The position numbers were made by a program, and so were the translations under genes. Shown here piece by piece: positions 1-7,642 of a DNA stretch of 15,909 nucleotides. The stretch lies in NCBI GenBank assembly GCA_029935295.1, contig JAOZKP010000033.1:1-15909 (forward strand), written 5' to 3'. The notes under the pieces are model-generated. The model was given only the letters and a program-made list of their open reading frames with translations. It made no database searches and was not told the origin of the DNA. This DNA is from a bacterium. GTDB taxonomy: Bacteria > Desulfobacterota > Anaeroferrophillalia > Anaeroferrophillales > Tharpellaceae. Every line of letters starts with the position of its first letter. Within the stretch, counting starts at the first letter, position 1.

Positions 1-47
1 CCAGCATTTAATACAGTCTTATAGGGAATATACTGAGAGTTGTTACT

Positions 48-367
48 CTGGCATACAAGAGAGAGCAAGTAAAGGAAAAATTTCGTCCAAAATCAGGGAA
101 GCTCTTGGATCAGGTGCGCGAGGTACCTCGGTATCATCATGCCTACAGTACTGAGCAGACCTATTGTCAGTGGATATTGCGTTATGTTCGTTTTTTGGCA
201 ACAGTACGCATCCCCGTGATTTGACTTTTCGGGATGTTGAGAGTTTTTTGTTCGATATGGCGGTCAGATGTGAGGTGTCGGTATCGACCCAGAGACAGGC
301 TTTGAATGCGCTGGTTTTTCTTTATAGAGAAGTGCTGGAGTCCCATTACCAGCCCCTTGGATGGTAA
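48..367 (+). pseudogene. Integron-type tyrosine recombinase (IntI) N-terminal remnant, frameshifted and truncated
   Basis: This is a broken N-terminal piece of an integron integrase, the tyrosine recombinase that inserts and excises gene cassettes. In the frame of codons at 63-65, 66-68 and so on, it reads KLLDQVRE, then STEQTYCQWILRYVRF. After one missing T in the T-run near 190-196 the match continues in another frame as FGNSTHPRDLTFRDVESFL and VSVSTQRQALNALVFLYREVL. This follows the SAM-like N-domain of IntI proteins (TEQxYxxWIxRFIxFH, VSxSTQxQALxALLFLYxxVL) in order. There is no in-frame ATG, GTG or TTG before the homology, only CTG at 48 and 33. The stop TAA is at 365-367, so the catalytic domain (R-H-R-Y) and the IntI-specific insert are absent. 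Homology stops where the left arm of an 18-bp inverted repeat begins. The family call is fairly secure; the 5' limit is approximate. An intact copy elsewhere cannot be excluded. Confidence 0.75.
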
Positions 368-379
368 TGGGACTCCAGC
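334..379. repeat. Perfect 18-bp inverted repeat, 10-nt loop
   Basis: The left arm gctggagtcccattacca (334-351) is exactly complementary to the right arm tggtaatgggactccagc (362-379), with loop gccccttgga between. The left arm forms the last codons of the IntI remnant, and the right arm contains its stop codon. The right arm ends 8 bases before the diguanylate cyclase stop codon on the opposite strand. The hairpin could act as a transcript-end structure for that gene, but neither strand has a T-run after the stem, so it is not a canonical intrinsic terminator. It could instead be a small palindromic mobile repeat or the scar where the integrase was deleted. Confidence 0.85.
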
Positions 380-387
380 GATAGAGG

Positions 388-1560
388 CTATTTCCGGCTG
401 GTTTGTTTTTTATTTTCTTTGATTTCATAAAGCGCTTTATCTGCTGCTTTGTGCAGCTGTTCGGCGGAAGTTGCCGGAAAGTCAGGATAGGTAGCTAGAC
501 CCGCACTCATTTTGAAAGTGAGGCTGGTTTCAGAGTCGACAGTTATTTTACTTTTAGCGGCAAGTTTTGTAAATTTGTTAATGACAATCTGGGCCTGTTC
601 CCGGTTGGTATAAGGCAGGATTATAGTGAATTCGTCGCCGCCGTAGCGTAAGCCGATATCATGTTGTCGGAGATTATTTTTGATTAAAGATCCGACGGCC
701 TGCAGGACCTGATCACCGGCGGCATGTCCATAGTTGTCATTGATTGATTTGAATTCATCAAGGTCGATCATGATCAGACTTAAAGGGTGGTTATAGCGGC
801 TTGATCTGGAGAATTCGATCGGTAAAATCTCATCCAGGACCCGGCGATTGTAGAGTTTTGTTAGTGGATCAGTGCGCAGCAGGGTCTGAAGCTGGGCGGT
901 TAAAAGATTGTTTTCAATAACCGTGGCCAGTTTACGGCCCAGACTTTCGACCGCATCAGTGGGGGTGCCGGGAACAAATTTTTCCGGATCGGGACTTGCC
1001 AGGTTGAGAACGCCAATGGTGCGTGAGTTGCTGAATAGAGGAATGAAAGCCGCAGAAGCAATGTCGGGGGCTGTTTCCGGCTCATATTCAAACAGGGCGA
1101 CCAGTTTTTGCGCGGGATTTTGGGTTACCATGGGGGCATGGTTGGGAAAGTGCCGCTGGTAGTCATCTTCACTGATTGATGTGACCGCCGGTGGCGGGCT
1201 TACCTGCTCATTTGGATTTATCTGTTCAAGGATATTCTGAAATTCGATGCCTGAACTCTGTTTGACATCCTCAAGAAGAGCGATATTGGCAATCGGGATG
1301 GCAAAATCAGATGCAAGGTATTTCTGAATCTCAGCTGCCAGACTGTTGAGGTTATCCACCTTCAGAATCTTCTCTTCCAGTATCTCGAAACGTTGATGTT
1401 GGGTTTCACGTTCGCGGGCAAGGTTCTCAAAACTTTTCAGAGTGCGGCTGAGTTCCTGATTTTGATCACGAAGTTCCTGGTTCTCTTTGAAAATTTTATC
1501 AAAAATAGCCTGTCTTGCGTCAATGACTGTATTATGGGGCTTGGTTTTATTAGTGTTCAT
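388..1560 (-). CDS. Diguanylate cyclase with DUF484/GAF-like sensor domain (GGDEF protein)
   Basis: This 390-residue cytosolic protein is predicted to make cyclic di-GMP from two GTP. Residues about 20-70 are charged and heptad-like (coiled coil). Residues about 72-220 resemble a DUF484/GAF-like sensor (AFIPLFSNSRTIGVLNLASP at 171-190, then DPEKFVPG). Residues about 228-385 form the GGDEF domain: DPLT at 231-234, metal-site MIDLDEF with D266, NDNYGHAAGD at 274-283, and the intact signature GGDEF at 307-311. An RQHD product-inhibition site lies at 298-301, exactly five residues before the signature, so feedback inhibition by c-di-GMP is expected. No signal peptide or membrane helix is visible. 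The ATG at 1558-1560 has only a weak purine stretch (aaagagagac) upstream. It lies 25 bp after the glycosylase gene and is probably co-transcribed with it. The signal it senses is unknown. Confidence 0.93.
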   Translation of the reverse strand: MNTNKTKPHNTVIDARQAIFDKIFKENQELRDQNQELSRTLKSFENLARERETQHQRFEILEEKILKVDNLNSLAAEIQKYLASDFAIPIANIALLEDVKQSSGIEFQNILEQINPNEQVSPPPAVTSISEDDYQRHFPNHAPMVTQNPAQKLVALFEYEPETAPDIASAAFIPLFSNSRTIGVLNLASPDPEKFVPGTPTDAVESLGRKLATVIENNLLTAQLQTLLRTDPLTKLYNRRVLDEILPIEFSRSSRYNHPLSLIMIDLDEFKSINDNYGHAAGDQVLQAVGSLIKNNLRQHDIGLRYGGDEFTIILPYTNREQAQIVINKFTKLAAKSKITVDSETSLTFKMSAGLATYPDFPATSAEQLHKAADKALYEIKENKKQTSRK

Positions 1561-1585
1561 CAGTCTCTCTTTCTTTACGTAAAAT

Positions 1586-2290
1586 TTAGGGTCTCAGAAA
1601 TGGTTTAAGGGGACAATCGTTGCATTTTTGCTGGTTCGGGCGACAGAAATTTTTTCCGATCTGGACAAACAGGGCATGAAAATCGTTGAAGAGTGATACC
1701 TCTGCCGGCAGTTCTTGGGTGAACATTTTCTGGGCTTCTATGTAGCCGGCATTTTCCGGCAGCCATTTATGTCTTTTACTGATTCTTAGGGTATAGGTAT
1801 CGATGACGAATATGGGGCGTTCGAATGCGTAAAGGAGAATGCTGTCAGCCGTTTCCGGGCCGACTCCGTGGAGATCAAGCAGCCACTCTCTAAGTTTTGC
1901 GGTCGCAATGGTTTCGAGTGTTTGTAAACCACCGGTATTGACAATGGCCTCGGCCAGATTTTTAAGTCGTCGACTTTTCTGACGGAAATAGCCGGATGGT
2001 TTGATCAGAGATTCGATTTCGGTAAGCGGAGTGTCCAGGATGGCGGAGAAAGAGAGGAGATTTTTCAGGCGCAGATTGGTAAGCGCTTTTTCAACATTAT
2101 TCCAGGTTGTATTCTGGGTTAAAAGGGCGCCAATGATCATCTCTTCCGGCCCCTCAGCCGGCCACCAGTTCTGGGGCCCGAAAGCTGTGGTCAAGGACTC
2201 ATAGACAGCGATAAGATTATTATTACAAACTTTAGACAAAGATGGTGAAGCAGTGTTTGCTTCACCATCTTTTTTTTTGCAATCAGTCAA
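1586..2290 (-). CDS. Endonuclease III-related DNA glycosylase (HhH-GPD, MagIII/COG2231-like)
   Basis: This is a base-excision DNA glycosylase of the endonuclease III superfamily, 234 residues in the longest reading. The core runs from ALLTQNTTWNNVEKAL (about 55-70) through the helix-hairpin-helix LHGVGPETAD (140-149) to the catalytic aspartate D164 in FVIDTYTLRI. Endonuclease III has a lysine in the HhH loop for its lyase activity; here that position is E146, as in the MagIII 3-methyladenine glycosylase group, so a monofunctional glycosylase is inferred. The tail has C216-x6-C223-x2-C226, but the expected fourth Fe-S cysteine position is L232. Only rare starts are available: TTG at 2288-2290, directly after the ppdK stop, or TTG at 2237-2239. 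A perfect 15-bp hairpin (2238-2272) falls within codons 7-18 of the longer version, so the true start is uncertain. The exact substrate is unknown. Confidence 0.82.
   Translation of the reverse strand: MTDCKKKDGEANTASPSLSKVCNNNLIAVYESLTTAFGPQNWWPAEGPEEMIIGALLTQNTTWNNVEKALTNLRLKNLLSFSAILDTPLTEIESLIKPSGYFRQKSRRLKNLAEAIVNTGGLQTLETIATAKLREWLLDLHGVGPETADSILLYAFERPIFVIDTYTLRISKRHKWLPENAGYIEAQKMFTQELPAEVSLFNDFHALFVQIGKNFCRPNQQKCNDCPLKPFLRP
2238..2278. terminator. Strong terminator-type hairpin downstream of ppdK, overlapping the glycosylase 5' end
   Basis: The arms aaagatggtgaagca (2238-2252) and tgcttcaccatcttt (2258-2272) pair perfectly over 15 bp around a 5-nt loop. On the + strand a run of nine T (2270-2278) follows, the form of a textbook intrinsic terminator. 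On the - strand the stem starts 21 nt after the ppdK stop, is preceded by A9 and followed by TTTGTCTAAAG, giving a weaker U-tract. It is best read as a bidirectional or partial terminator for the glyS-ppdK transcript. No + strand gene upstream needs it. Readthrough, or a separate promoter, would be needed for the downstream glycosylase and cyclase genes. Confidence 0.7.
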
Positions 2291-2293
2291 CTA

Positions 2294-4951
2294 TCAACTG
2301 TCCGAAATTGCCGCTTGTGCCGCCGCCAGACGGGCAATCGGCACCCGGAACGGGGAGCAGCTGACGTAATTTAAGGCAGTACGGTGGCAGAAGGCAATCG
2401 ATTTGGGTTCGCCGCCGTGTTCACCGCAGATACCGACTTTAAGATTAGGCCGGGTGGTTCGGCCCCGGGTAACTCCGATTTCAACAAGTGCGCCGACGCC
2501 GTCAATGTCAATACTGACAAATGGGTCATTGGCAAAAATTTTCTTGTCGGTGTAGTCGGACAGGAATTTGCCGGCATCATCGCGGCTGAGACCGTATGTA
2601 GTCTGGGTTAAGTCATTGGTGCCGAAAGAGAAAAATTCGGCTTCCTGAGCGATAACATCAGCCGTCAGGGCCGCACGCGGCAGTTCAATCATCGTGCCGA
2701 TCATATATTCAATTGCGGTGCCGGAGGCGGCGATAATTTCGTCACAGATTATTTTACTTCTATCCTTTAAAAATTTGAGTTCATTGACATCTGCCACCAG
2801 TGGAATCATGATTTCCGGGATAACTTTAATTCCGGCTTTTGCAACCTCGCAAGCGGCTTCAATAATTGCCCGCACCTGCATGTCATAGATTTCCGGATAG
2901 GAGATGCCGAGGCGGCAGCCGCGATGACCGAGCATCGGGTTGAATTCATGCAGAGCTTCAGTTCTCTCCTTCAGGGCAGCAAGTGAAACTCCCATGATAT
3001 CTGCCAGTTCCTTAATGTCATCCTCGTTCTGCGGCAGAAATTCATGCAGGGGTGGGTCGAGCAGACGTACGGTTACTGGGAGTCCGTCCATTGCTTTAAA
3101 GATGCCGATAAAATCACTTTTCTGTTCCGGCAGCAGTTTGGCCAGAGCCAGTTTGCGGCCATCAAGATTGTCAGCCAGGATCATCTCGCGTACAGCTCGG
3201 ATGCGTTTTTCTTCAAAAAACATATGCTCAGTCCGGCAGAGGCCGATGCCTTCGGCCCCGAAGCCCCGGGCAACAGTGGCATCGTGCGGGGTGTCGGCAT
3301 TGGTGCGAACATTGAGTTTGCGGAATTTATCGGCCCACTCCATGAAAGTCTGAAAATCACTGTCAAGTTGTGGAATAATGGTTGCGATTTTACCGGTGAA
3401 AACTTCGCCGGTTGATCCGTCCAAGGTAATAATATCACCTTTTTTGAACAGGGAAGTACCGACTTTGAATGTATCATTTTCATAATCTACAAAAATTTCA
3501 CTGCAACCGGCAACACAGCATTTACCCATACCCCGGGCCACCACCGCCGCATGTGAAGTCATACCGCCGCGTGAGGTTAAAATACCCTGGGCAGCATTCA
3601 TGCCGTTGATATCTTCAGGTGAAGTTTCGGCCCGGACCAATATCACTTTATGACCATCGGCATTCATGGTTTCAGCTTCATCAGCGCAGAAAACAATTTC
3701 CCCGCAAGCAGCTCCAGGGGAGGCCGGCAGACCTTTGGCGATAAGGGTTTTATCGGCATCAGGGTCAAGAGTCGGGTGGAGAAGATTATCAAGTTTGTCA
3801 GCTTCGACCCGCATGACCGCTTCACGTTTATCGATCAGGCCTTCAGCGACCATGTCAATCGCGATTTTGATTGCGGCTTTGACCGTACGTTTACCGTTGC
3901 GGGTCTGCAGCAGCCAGAGTTTATGATTTTCAATCGTAAACTCAAGATCCTGCATGTCGGTATAATGTTTCTCAAGTTTCTGGTAGACTGTGACCAATTC
4001 GCTATAGAGATCGGGCATCACTGTTTCCAGTGAAGGCAGGGTGGAGTCTTTGCGGCCAACTTCATTGATTGGCTGCGGAGTGCGGATGCCGGCAACGACA
4101 TCTTCACCCTGGGCATTAATCAGAAATTCGCCATAGAAAAGGTTCTCACCGGTCGAAGGATCACGGGTAAAAGCTACCCCGGTGGCACACTCTTCACCCA
4201 TATTTCCGAAAACCATCGTCTGCACGTTTACAGCTGTTCCCCAGTGATCAGGAATGTCGTTGAGTCGGCGGTAGGTTTCCGCTCGTTTTGTGTTCCAGGA
4301 GTCAAAAACTGCTGTGATTGCGCCCCAGAGTTGATCATAGGGATCATCCGGAAAATCAGTGCCGGTTTGTTTCTTGACTTCGGCTTTAAGATCAGCGACC
4401 AGTTGTTTGAGATCGTCAGCGTCAAGTTCAGTGTCTAATTCTACACCTTTTTTGGTTTTTGCCTCTTCGAGCAGGACTTCGAGTTTTTCACCCTCAATTC
4501 CCATCACGACATTGCCGTACATCTGAATGAAACGACGGTAGCTGTCGTAGGCAAACCGAGCTGAACCTGAACCGGCAATCAGGCCTTTTATGGTTTCATC
4601 ATTCAAGCCCAGATTCAGCACTGTATCCATCATTCCCGGCATTGAGACCCGGGCGCCGGAGCGGACCGAAAAAAGCAGCGGTTTTTCACTGTTGCCAAAA
4701 CCTTTTTCCATTGTCACTTCCGTTCTACGCAAGGCCGCACGTACCTGGCCCTCCAGAACCTCTGGATATTGACGCTGGTTTTCATAAAAAGCAACGCAGG
4801 TCGCCGTTGTGATCGTAAATCCCGGAGGTACTGGCACTCCAATTTTGATCATTTCCGCCAGGTTTGCACCTTTACCACCCAGCAGATTTTTCATGCCGGC
4901 GTTACCTTCGGTATAGTCACCGCCAAAGCTGTAGACAAATTGATCACTCAT
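2294..4951 (-). CDS. ppdK: Pyruvate, phosphate dikinase
   Basis: This cytosolic enzyme interconverts pyruvate, ATP and Pi with PEP, AMP and PPi. It has 885 residues, full length for the bacterial family. The N-terminal ATP-grasp domain shows LLGGKGANLAEM (23-34) and FSVRSGARVSMPGMMDTVLN (94-113), and ends near WLLQTRNGKRT (346-356). The central swivelling domain carries the phosphorylated histidine H467 in TSRGGMTSHAAVVARGMGK (459-477). The C-terminal PEP-binding barrel has IGTMIELPRAAL (751-762), SFGTNDLTQTTYG (775-787) and GICGEHGGEP (840-849) with the catalytic cysteine C842, then SCSPFRVPIARLAAAQAA (864-881). All key residues are present. The ATG at 4949-4951 has a strong GGAGG (complement of 4961-4965) nine bases upstream. 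It follows glyS by 57 bp, an adjacency known in Geobacter-like genomes, and co-transcription is likely. Confidence 0.98.
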   Translation of the reverse strand: MSDQFVYSFGGDYTEGNAGMKNLLGGKGANLAEMIKIGVPVPPGFTITTATCVAFYENQRQYPEVLEGQVRAALRRTEVTMEKGFGNSEKPLLFSVRSGARVSMPGMMDTVLNLGLNDETIKGLIAGSGSARFAYDSYRRFIQMYGNVVMGIEGEKLEVLLEEAKTKKGVELDTELDADDLKQLVADLKAEVKKQTGTDFPDDPYDQLWGAITAVFDSWNTKRAETYRRLNDIPDHWGTAVNVQTMVFGNMGEECATGVAFTRDPSTGENLFYGEFLINAQGEDVVAGIRTPQPINEVGRKDSTLPSLETVMPDLYSELVTVYQKLEKHYTDMQDLEFTIENHKLWLLQTRNGKRTVKAAIKIAIDMVAEGLIDKREAVMRVEADKLDNLLHPTLDPDADKTLIAKGLPASPGAACGEIVFCADEAETMNADGHKVILVRAETSPEDINGMNAAQGILTSRGGMTSHAAVVARGMGKCCVAGCSEIFVDYENDTFKVGTSLFKKGDIITLDGSTGEVFTGKIATIIPQLDSDFQTFMEWADKFRKLNVRTNADTPHDATVARGFGAEGIGLCRTEHMFFEEKRIRAVREMILADNLDGRKLALAKLLPEQKSDFIGIFKAMDGLPVTVRLLDPPLHEFLPQNEDDIKELADIMGVSLAALKERTEALHEFNPMLGHRGCRLGISYPEIYDMQVRAIIEAACEVAKAGIKVIPEIMIPLVADVNELKFLKDRSKIICDEIIAASGTAIEYMIGTMIELPRAALTADVIAQEAEFFSFGTNDLTQTTYGLSRDDAGKFLSDYTDKKIFANDPFVSIDIDGVGALVEIGVTRGRTTRPNLKVGICGEHGGEPKSIAFCHRTALNYVSCSPFRVPIARLAAAQAAISDS

Positions 4952-5008
4952 TGTAAGGAGCCTCCATTAAATAAGAAAAATTGGAAGTTTTTGTGGATAG
5001 TTTTAATG

Positions 5009-7072
5009 TTATAATTTTGCAAAATCAGCAATCTTCTTGAAATCCCCGGCGATTCCCTGGAGCAAGGCCAGGCGGTTTTCACGTATGGCCTGATCGTCCG
5101 CCATAACCATGACTTCATTAAAGAAGTTGTCGACACTTTTTCTTAAGTCAGCGACTGTGCTTAAAGCCTGATCATAGTCATTATTGCTGAGTTGACTGTC
5201 AATCTTGCCGGCAATTTGCTGCCAGGAGTTGTAAAGATCAGTTTCGGCGTTATCGGTAAATTTGTCGGGATTAAGGGTGTAGCTGGTTTTCTCTTTGCGG
5301 GTGATATTCATGATTCTCTTAAAAGCGGTCAGAAGATCAGTGAAATCGTCGCGGTGGCGAAAACGGTCGAGGGCGTTGATGCGTTTGACGGTTGTGACAA
5401 TATTATCAAAGCCGGTTGCCAGAACCGCTTCAATAACCCCTGAAGGAATCTTATTTGCGGTCAGACTGTGGAAAAGCCGGCCTTTGATAAAGTCAATAAC
5501 TTCGGCGACAACTGTATCTGTCGGCTGCTCGATTTTACTCTGCAGCAGTTCAGCTGACCGGGTAACAACATCTTTCAAGGAGAGATTGTAGTTGCGATCA
5601 AGACAGATATTGATAATTCCTAAAGCTTGGCGTCGCAAGGCGTAGGGGTCAGCACTTCCGGTTGGTTGTAGATTAATGCCGAAACAACCGGTAATAGTAT
5701 CAATTTTGTCAGCAATCCCGACAATTGCACCGCAATCGTTGCTTGGCAGCGTGCCGCCGGCACCAGTCGGCATGTAGTGTTCATGGATGCCGATAGCGAC
5801 GGCATCGGTTTCACCGGCAACCCGGGCGTATTCGCGGCCCATAATGCCCTGTAGATCGGAAAACTCACAGACCATGTTGCTCTCTAAGTCAGCTTTGCAG
5901 AGTTTGGCGGTTCGGCTGATATCAACTTTCTGTTCCGGGCTGAGTTTTTCAGCAAGAAATTCAGCCAGACTCTTAAAACGTTCAACTTTTTCATACGAGG
6001 TACCGAGTTTTGCCTGGAAAACAACTTTCTTAAGGCGTTCAACAAACTCATCCAGGGGTACCTTGAGATCTTCCTGGTAGAAAAATTTAGCGTCATTCAG
6101 ACGGGCCAACAGAACTCTCTGATTACCTTTAACAACAACTTCAGGATCTCTAGCCACGGTATTGTTAACCGTGATAAAGTTTGCCATCAGGGCCCCGCTA
6201 TTGTCACGCAGACAGAAGTATTTCTGATGGTAACGCATGACCGAGATCAGCACCTCTTCCGGGAGTTTAAGAAATTCTTTGTCGAAAGAGCCGACAATAG
6301 CGTGTGGAAATTCAACAATATTGGCAACCGTTTCCAGGAGCTCCGGATCTTCGATAATGGTTCCGCCGAGATCCTTTTCAATTTCCGCCAGCTGTTTCAT
6401 GATCATGGTTTTACGTTCACCTTGATCAACGATGATTTTAGCCTGACGGCAGAGCTCAACATAGTCGGCGGGGTTGGCAATGGTGAATTCGTCCGGAGCC
6501 ATAAAGCGGTGGCCGCGGGAGGTTGCTCCGCTTTCGATATCAGCACATTTGAATTCGATTGTTTCGGTTCCGTAGAGGGCAATCAGCCAATGGATCGGGC
6601 GAGCAAAACGGGCTTCGAGGTCATGCCAGCGCATCGATTTGCGGAAAGGAATGGCCATGATGTATTCGGGCAGAGCTTTCGCCAGAAGTGTGACAGTTTG
6701 CTGTCCGGTTTCGCGTTTGCGGGCACAGACATATTCACCTTTTTCGGTGTTGACGATCTCCAGTTCTTCCGGTTTGACGCCCTGGCCCCGGGCAAAACCG
6801 ATACCGGCTTTACTCGGCTTGCCGGATTCATCAAATGCAATCCGTTTAGCCGGACCCATATTTTCCACCACCCGGTCCTCCTGGCCTGAGGCCAGGTTGG
6901 TAACCATTAAGGTCAGGCGGCGCGGGGTTACCATGATTTTAATTTCACCATGTTCTAAACGGAGACGGTCGAAAACTTTCTCCGCCTGCACTTTCATGTC
7001 AATTATGGCTTTACTTAAAAAACCGGCCGGAATCTCTTCCGTGCCGATTTCAACGAGCAGGTCCTGGGTCAT
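5009..7072 (-). CDS. glyS: Glycyl-tRNA synthetase, beta subunit
   Basis: This is the tRNA-recognising beta chain of the tetrameric (alpha2-beta2) bacterial glycyl-tRNA synthetase; the separate alpha chain (glyQ) forms glycyl-adenylate. The 687-residue length is normal. Family signatures are LLVEIGTEEIPAGFL at 5-19, MVTPRRLTLMV at 47-57, RWHDLEARFARPIHWLIALY at 148-167, EEVLISVMRYHQKYF at 272-286, EFSDLQGIMGREYA at 403-416 (HD-like region) and GSADPYALRRQALGI at 472-486. The C-terminal part after about residue 560 is the DALR-like anticodon-binding domain. The ATG at 7070-7072 has AGGAA upstream. In many deltaproteobacteria glyQ lies just upstream, but here that place is taken by a TlpA-like gene 33 bp away, and glyQ is nowhere in the window. 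The reading frame is intact, so a functional gene with an unlinked glyQ is expected. Confidence 0.97.
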   Translation of the reverse strand: MTQDLLVEIGTEEIPAGFLSKAIIDMKVQAEKVFDRLRLEHGEIKIMVTPRRLTLMVTNLASGQEDRVVENMGPAKRIAFDESGKPSKAGIGFARGQGVKPEELEIVNTEKGEYVCARKRETGQQTVTLLAKALPEYIMAIPFRKSMRWHDLEARFARPIHWLIALYGTETIEFKCADIESGATSRGHRFMAPDEFTIANPADYVELCRQAKIIVDQGERKTMIMKQLAEIEKDLGGTIIEDPELLETVANIVEFPHAIVGSFDKEFLKLPEEVLISVMRYHQKYFCLRDNSGALMANFITVNNTVARDPEVVVKGNQRVLLARLNDAKFFYQEDLKVPLDEFVERLKKVVFQAKLGTSYEKVERFKSLAEFLAEKLSPEQKVDISRTAKLCKADLESNMVCEFSDLQGIMGREYARVAGETDAVAIGIHEHYMPTGAGGTLPSNDCGAIVGIADKIDTITGCFGINLQPTGSADPYALRRQALGIINICLDRNYNLSLKDVVTRSAELLQSKIEQPTDTVVAEVIDFIKGRLFHSLTANKIPSGVIEAVLATGFDNIVTTVKRINALDRFRHRDDFTDLLTAFKRIMNITRKEKTSYTLNPDKFTDNAETDLYNSWQQIAGKIDSQLSNNDYDQALSTVADLRKSVDNFFNEVMVMADDQAIRENRLALLQGIAGDFKKIADFAKL

Positions 7073-7105
7073 TGTCTATTCCTAATTTTTATCTATTTGA
7101 GTGCA

Positions 7106-7642
7106 TTACTGTTGTGCAATTAACTCTTTTATCTTGCTCTCCATTTTGTTGCCGATTTCATTGTTGTAACCAACCACTTTGAATTCGATTGAAGAGTTTT
7201 TGTCGAGAAGAATTATAGTCGGCAGTGAAGTTATATTGCCCAAATCTTTAGTGATCGGGTTGTTAGTGCCGATGGCAATCGGGTAAGTGACCTGATTTCG
7301 TTTAATAAAATCGGATATTTCAGAGATGTCGCCGCCCTGATCCAGGCATACCCCAATAACCTCGAGGCCCTGATCTTTATAAGTTTCGTAGAGGGTTACG
7401 AGGTGTGGGATTGCGGCCCGGCAGGGCGCACACCAGGTTGCCCAGAAGTCGAGAATTACAACTTTACCTTTAAGGGTGTCCCGGGTTATCGGGGTTCCGT
7501 CAAGAGAAGTAAGAGAAAAGTTGGGGACAATTTTCGGTGCTTTGGCTTTCTTCTGGCTGTCACCGCAACCGGTTAAAAGGGACAAGGTCAGCAGGGTCAG
7601 GCAGATGATCAGGAACCGGCTGCCGGATGAATTTTTAAACAT
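7106..7642 (-). CDS. TlpA/ResA-like thioredoxin-fold lipoprotein
   Basis: This is a membrane-anchored extracytoplasmic thiol oxidoreductase of the AhpC/TSA-Redoxin (TlpA/ResA) type. From the chosen ATG it has 178 residues: a short basic N-terminus, a hydrophobic stretch (FLIICLTLLTLSLL) and the lipobox LLTGC, with the lipidated cysteine at residue 26. A redoxin domain follows, with NFSLTSLDGTPI and the active site FWATWCAPCR (C-x2-C at residues 71 and 74), and the cis-proline region SLPTIILLD. Such proteins reduce cytochrome c apoproteins or periplasmic thiols, but no cytochrome maturation gene or ccdA is nearby, so the partner is unknown. An ATG at 7655-7657 is in frame but lacks a ribosome-binding site. 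The ATG at 7640-7642 has GGAG eight bases upstream and is preferred. The gene lies 33 bp before glyS. Confidence 0.9.
   Translation of the reverse strand: MFKNSSGSRFLIICLTLLTLSLLTGCGDSQKKAKAPKIVPNFSLTSLDGTPITRDTLKGKVVILDFWATWCAPCRAAIPHLVTLYETYKDQGLEVIGVCLDQGGDISEISDFIKRNQVTYPIAIGTNNPITKDLGNITSLPTIILLDKNSSIEFKVVGYNNEIGNKMESKIKELIAQQ

Noticed and set aside
1..62. Possible attI site next to the integrase remnant
   Set aside because: No GTTRRRY or its complement is present in these bases. The small agagt-tgtt-actct hairpin at 36-49 is too short to mean much.
2940..3415. Open frames of 123-137 codons on the + strand opposite ppdK
   Set aside because: They overlap the ppdK barrel domain, whose catalytic motifs are all intact; no family resemblance.
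6227..6889. 220-codon open frame on the + strand opposite glyS
   Set aside because: It lies wholly antisense to well-conserved glyS sequence, has no recognisable domain and no good start context; it is a by-product of codon bias in glyS.
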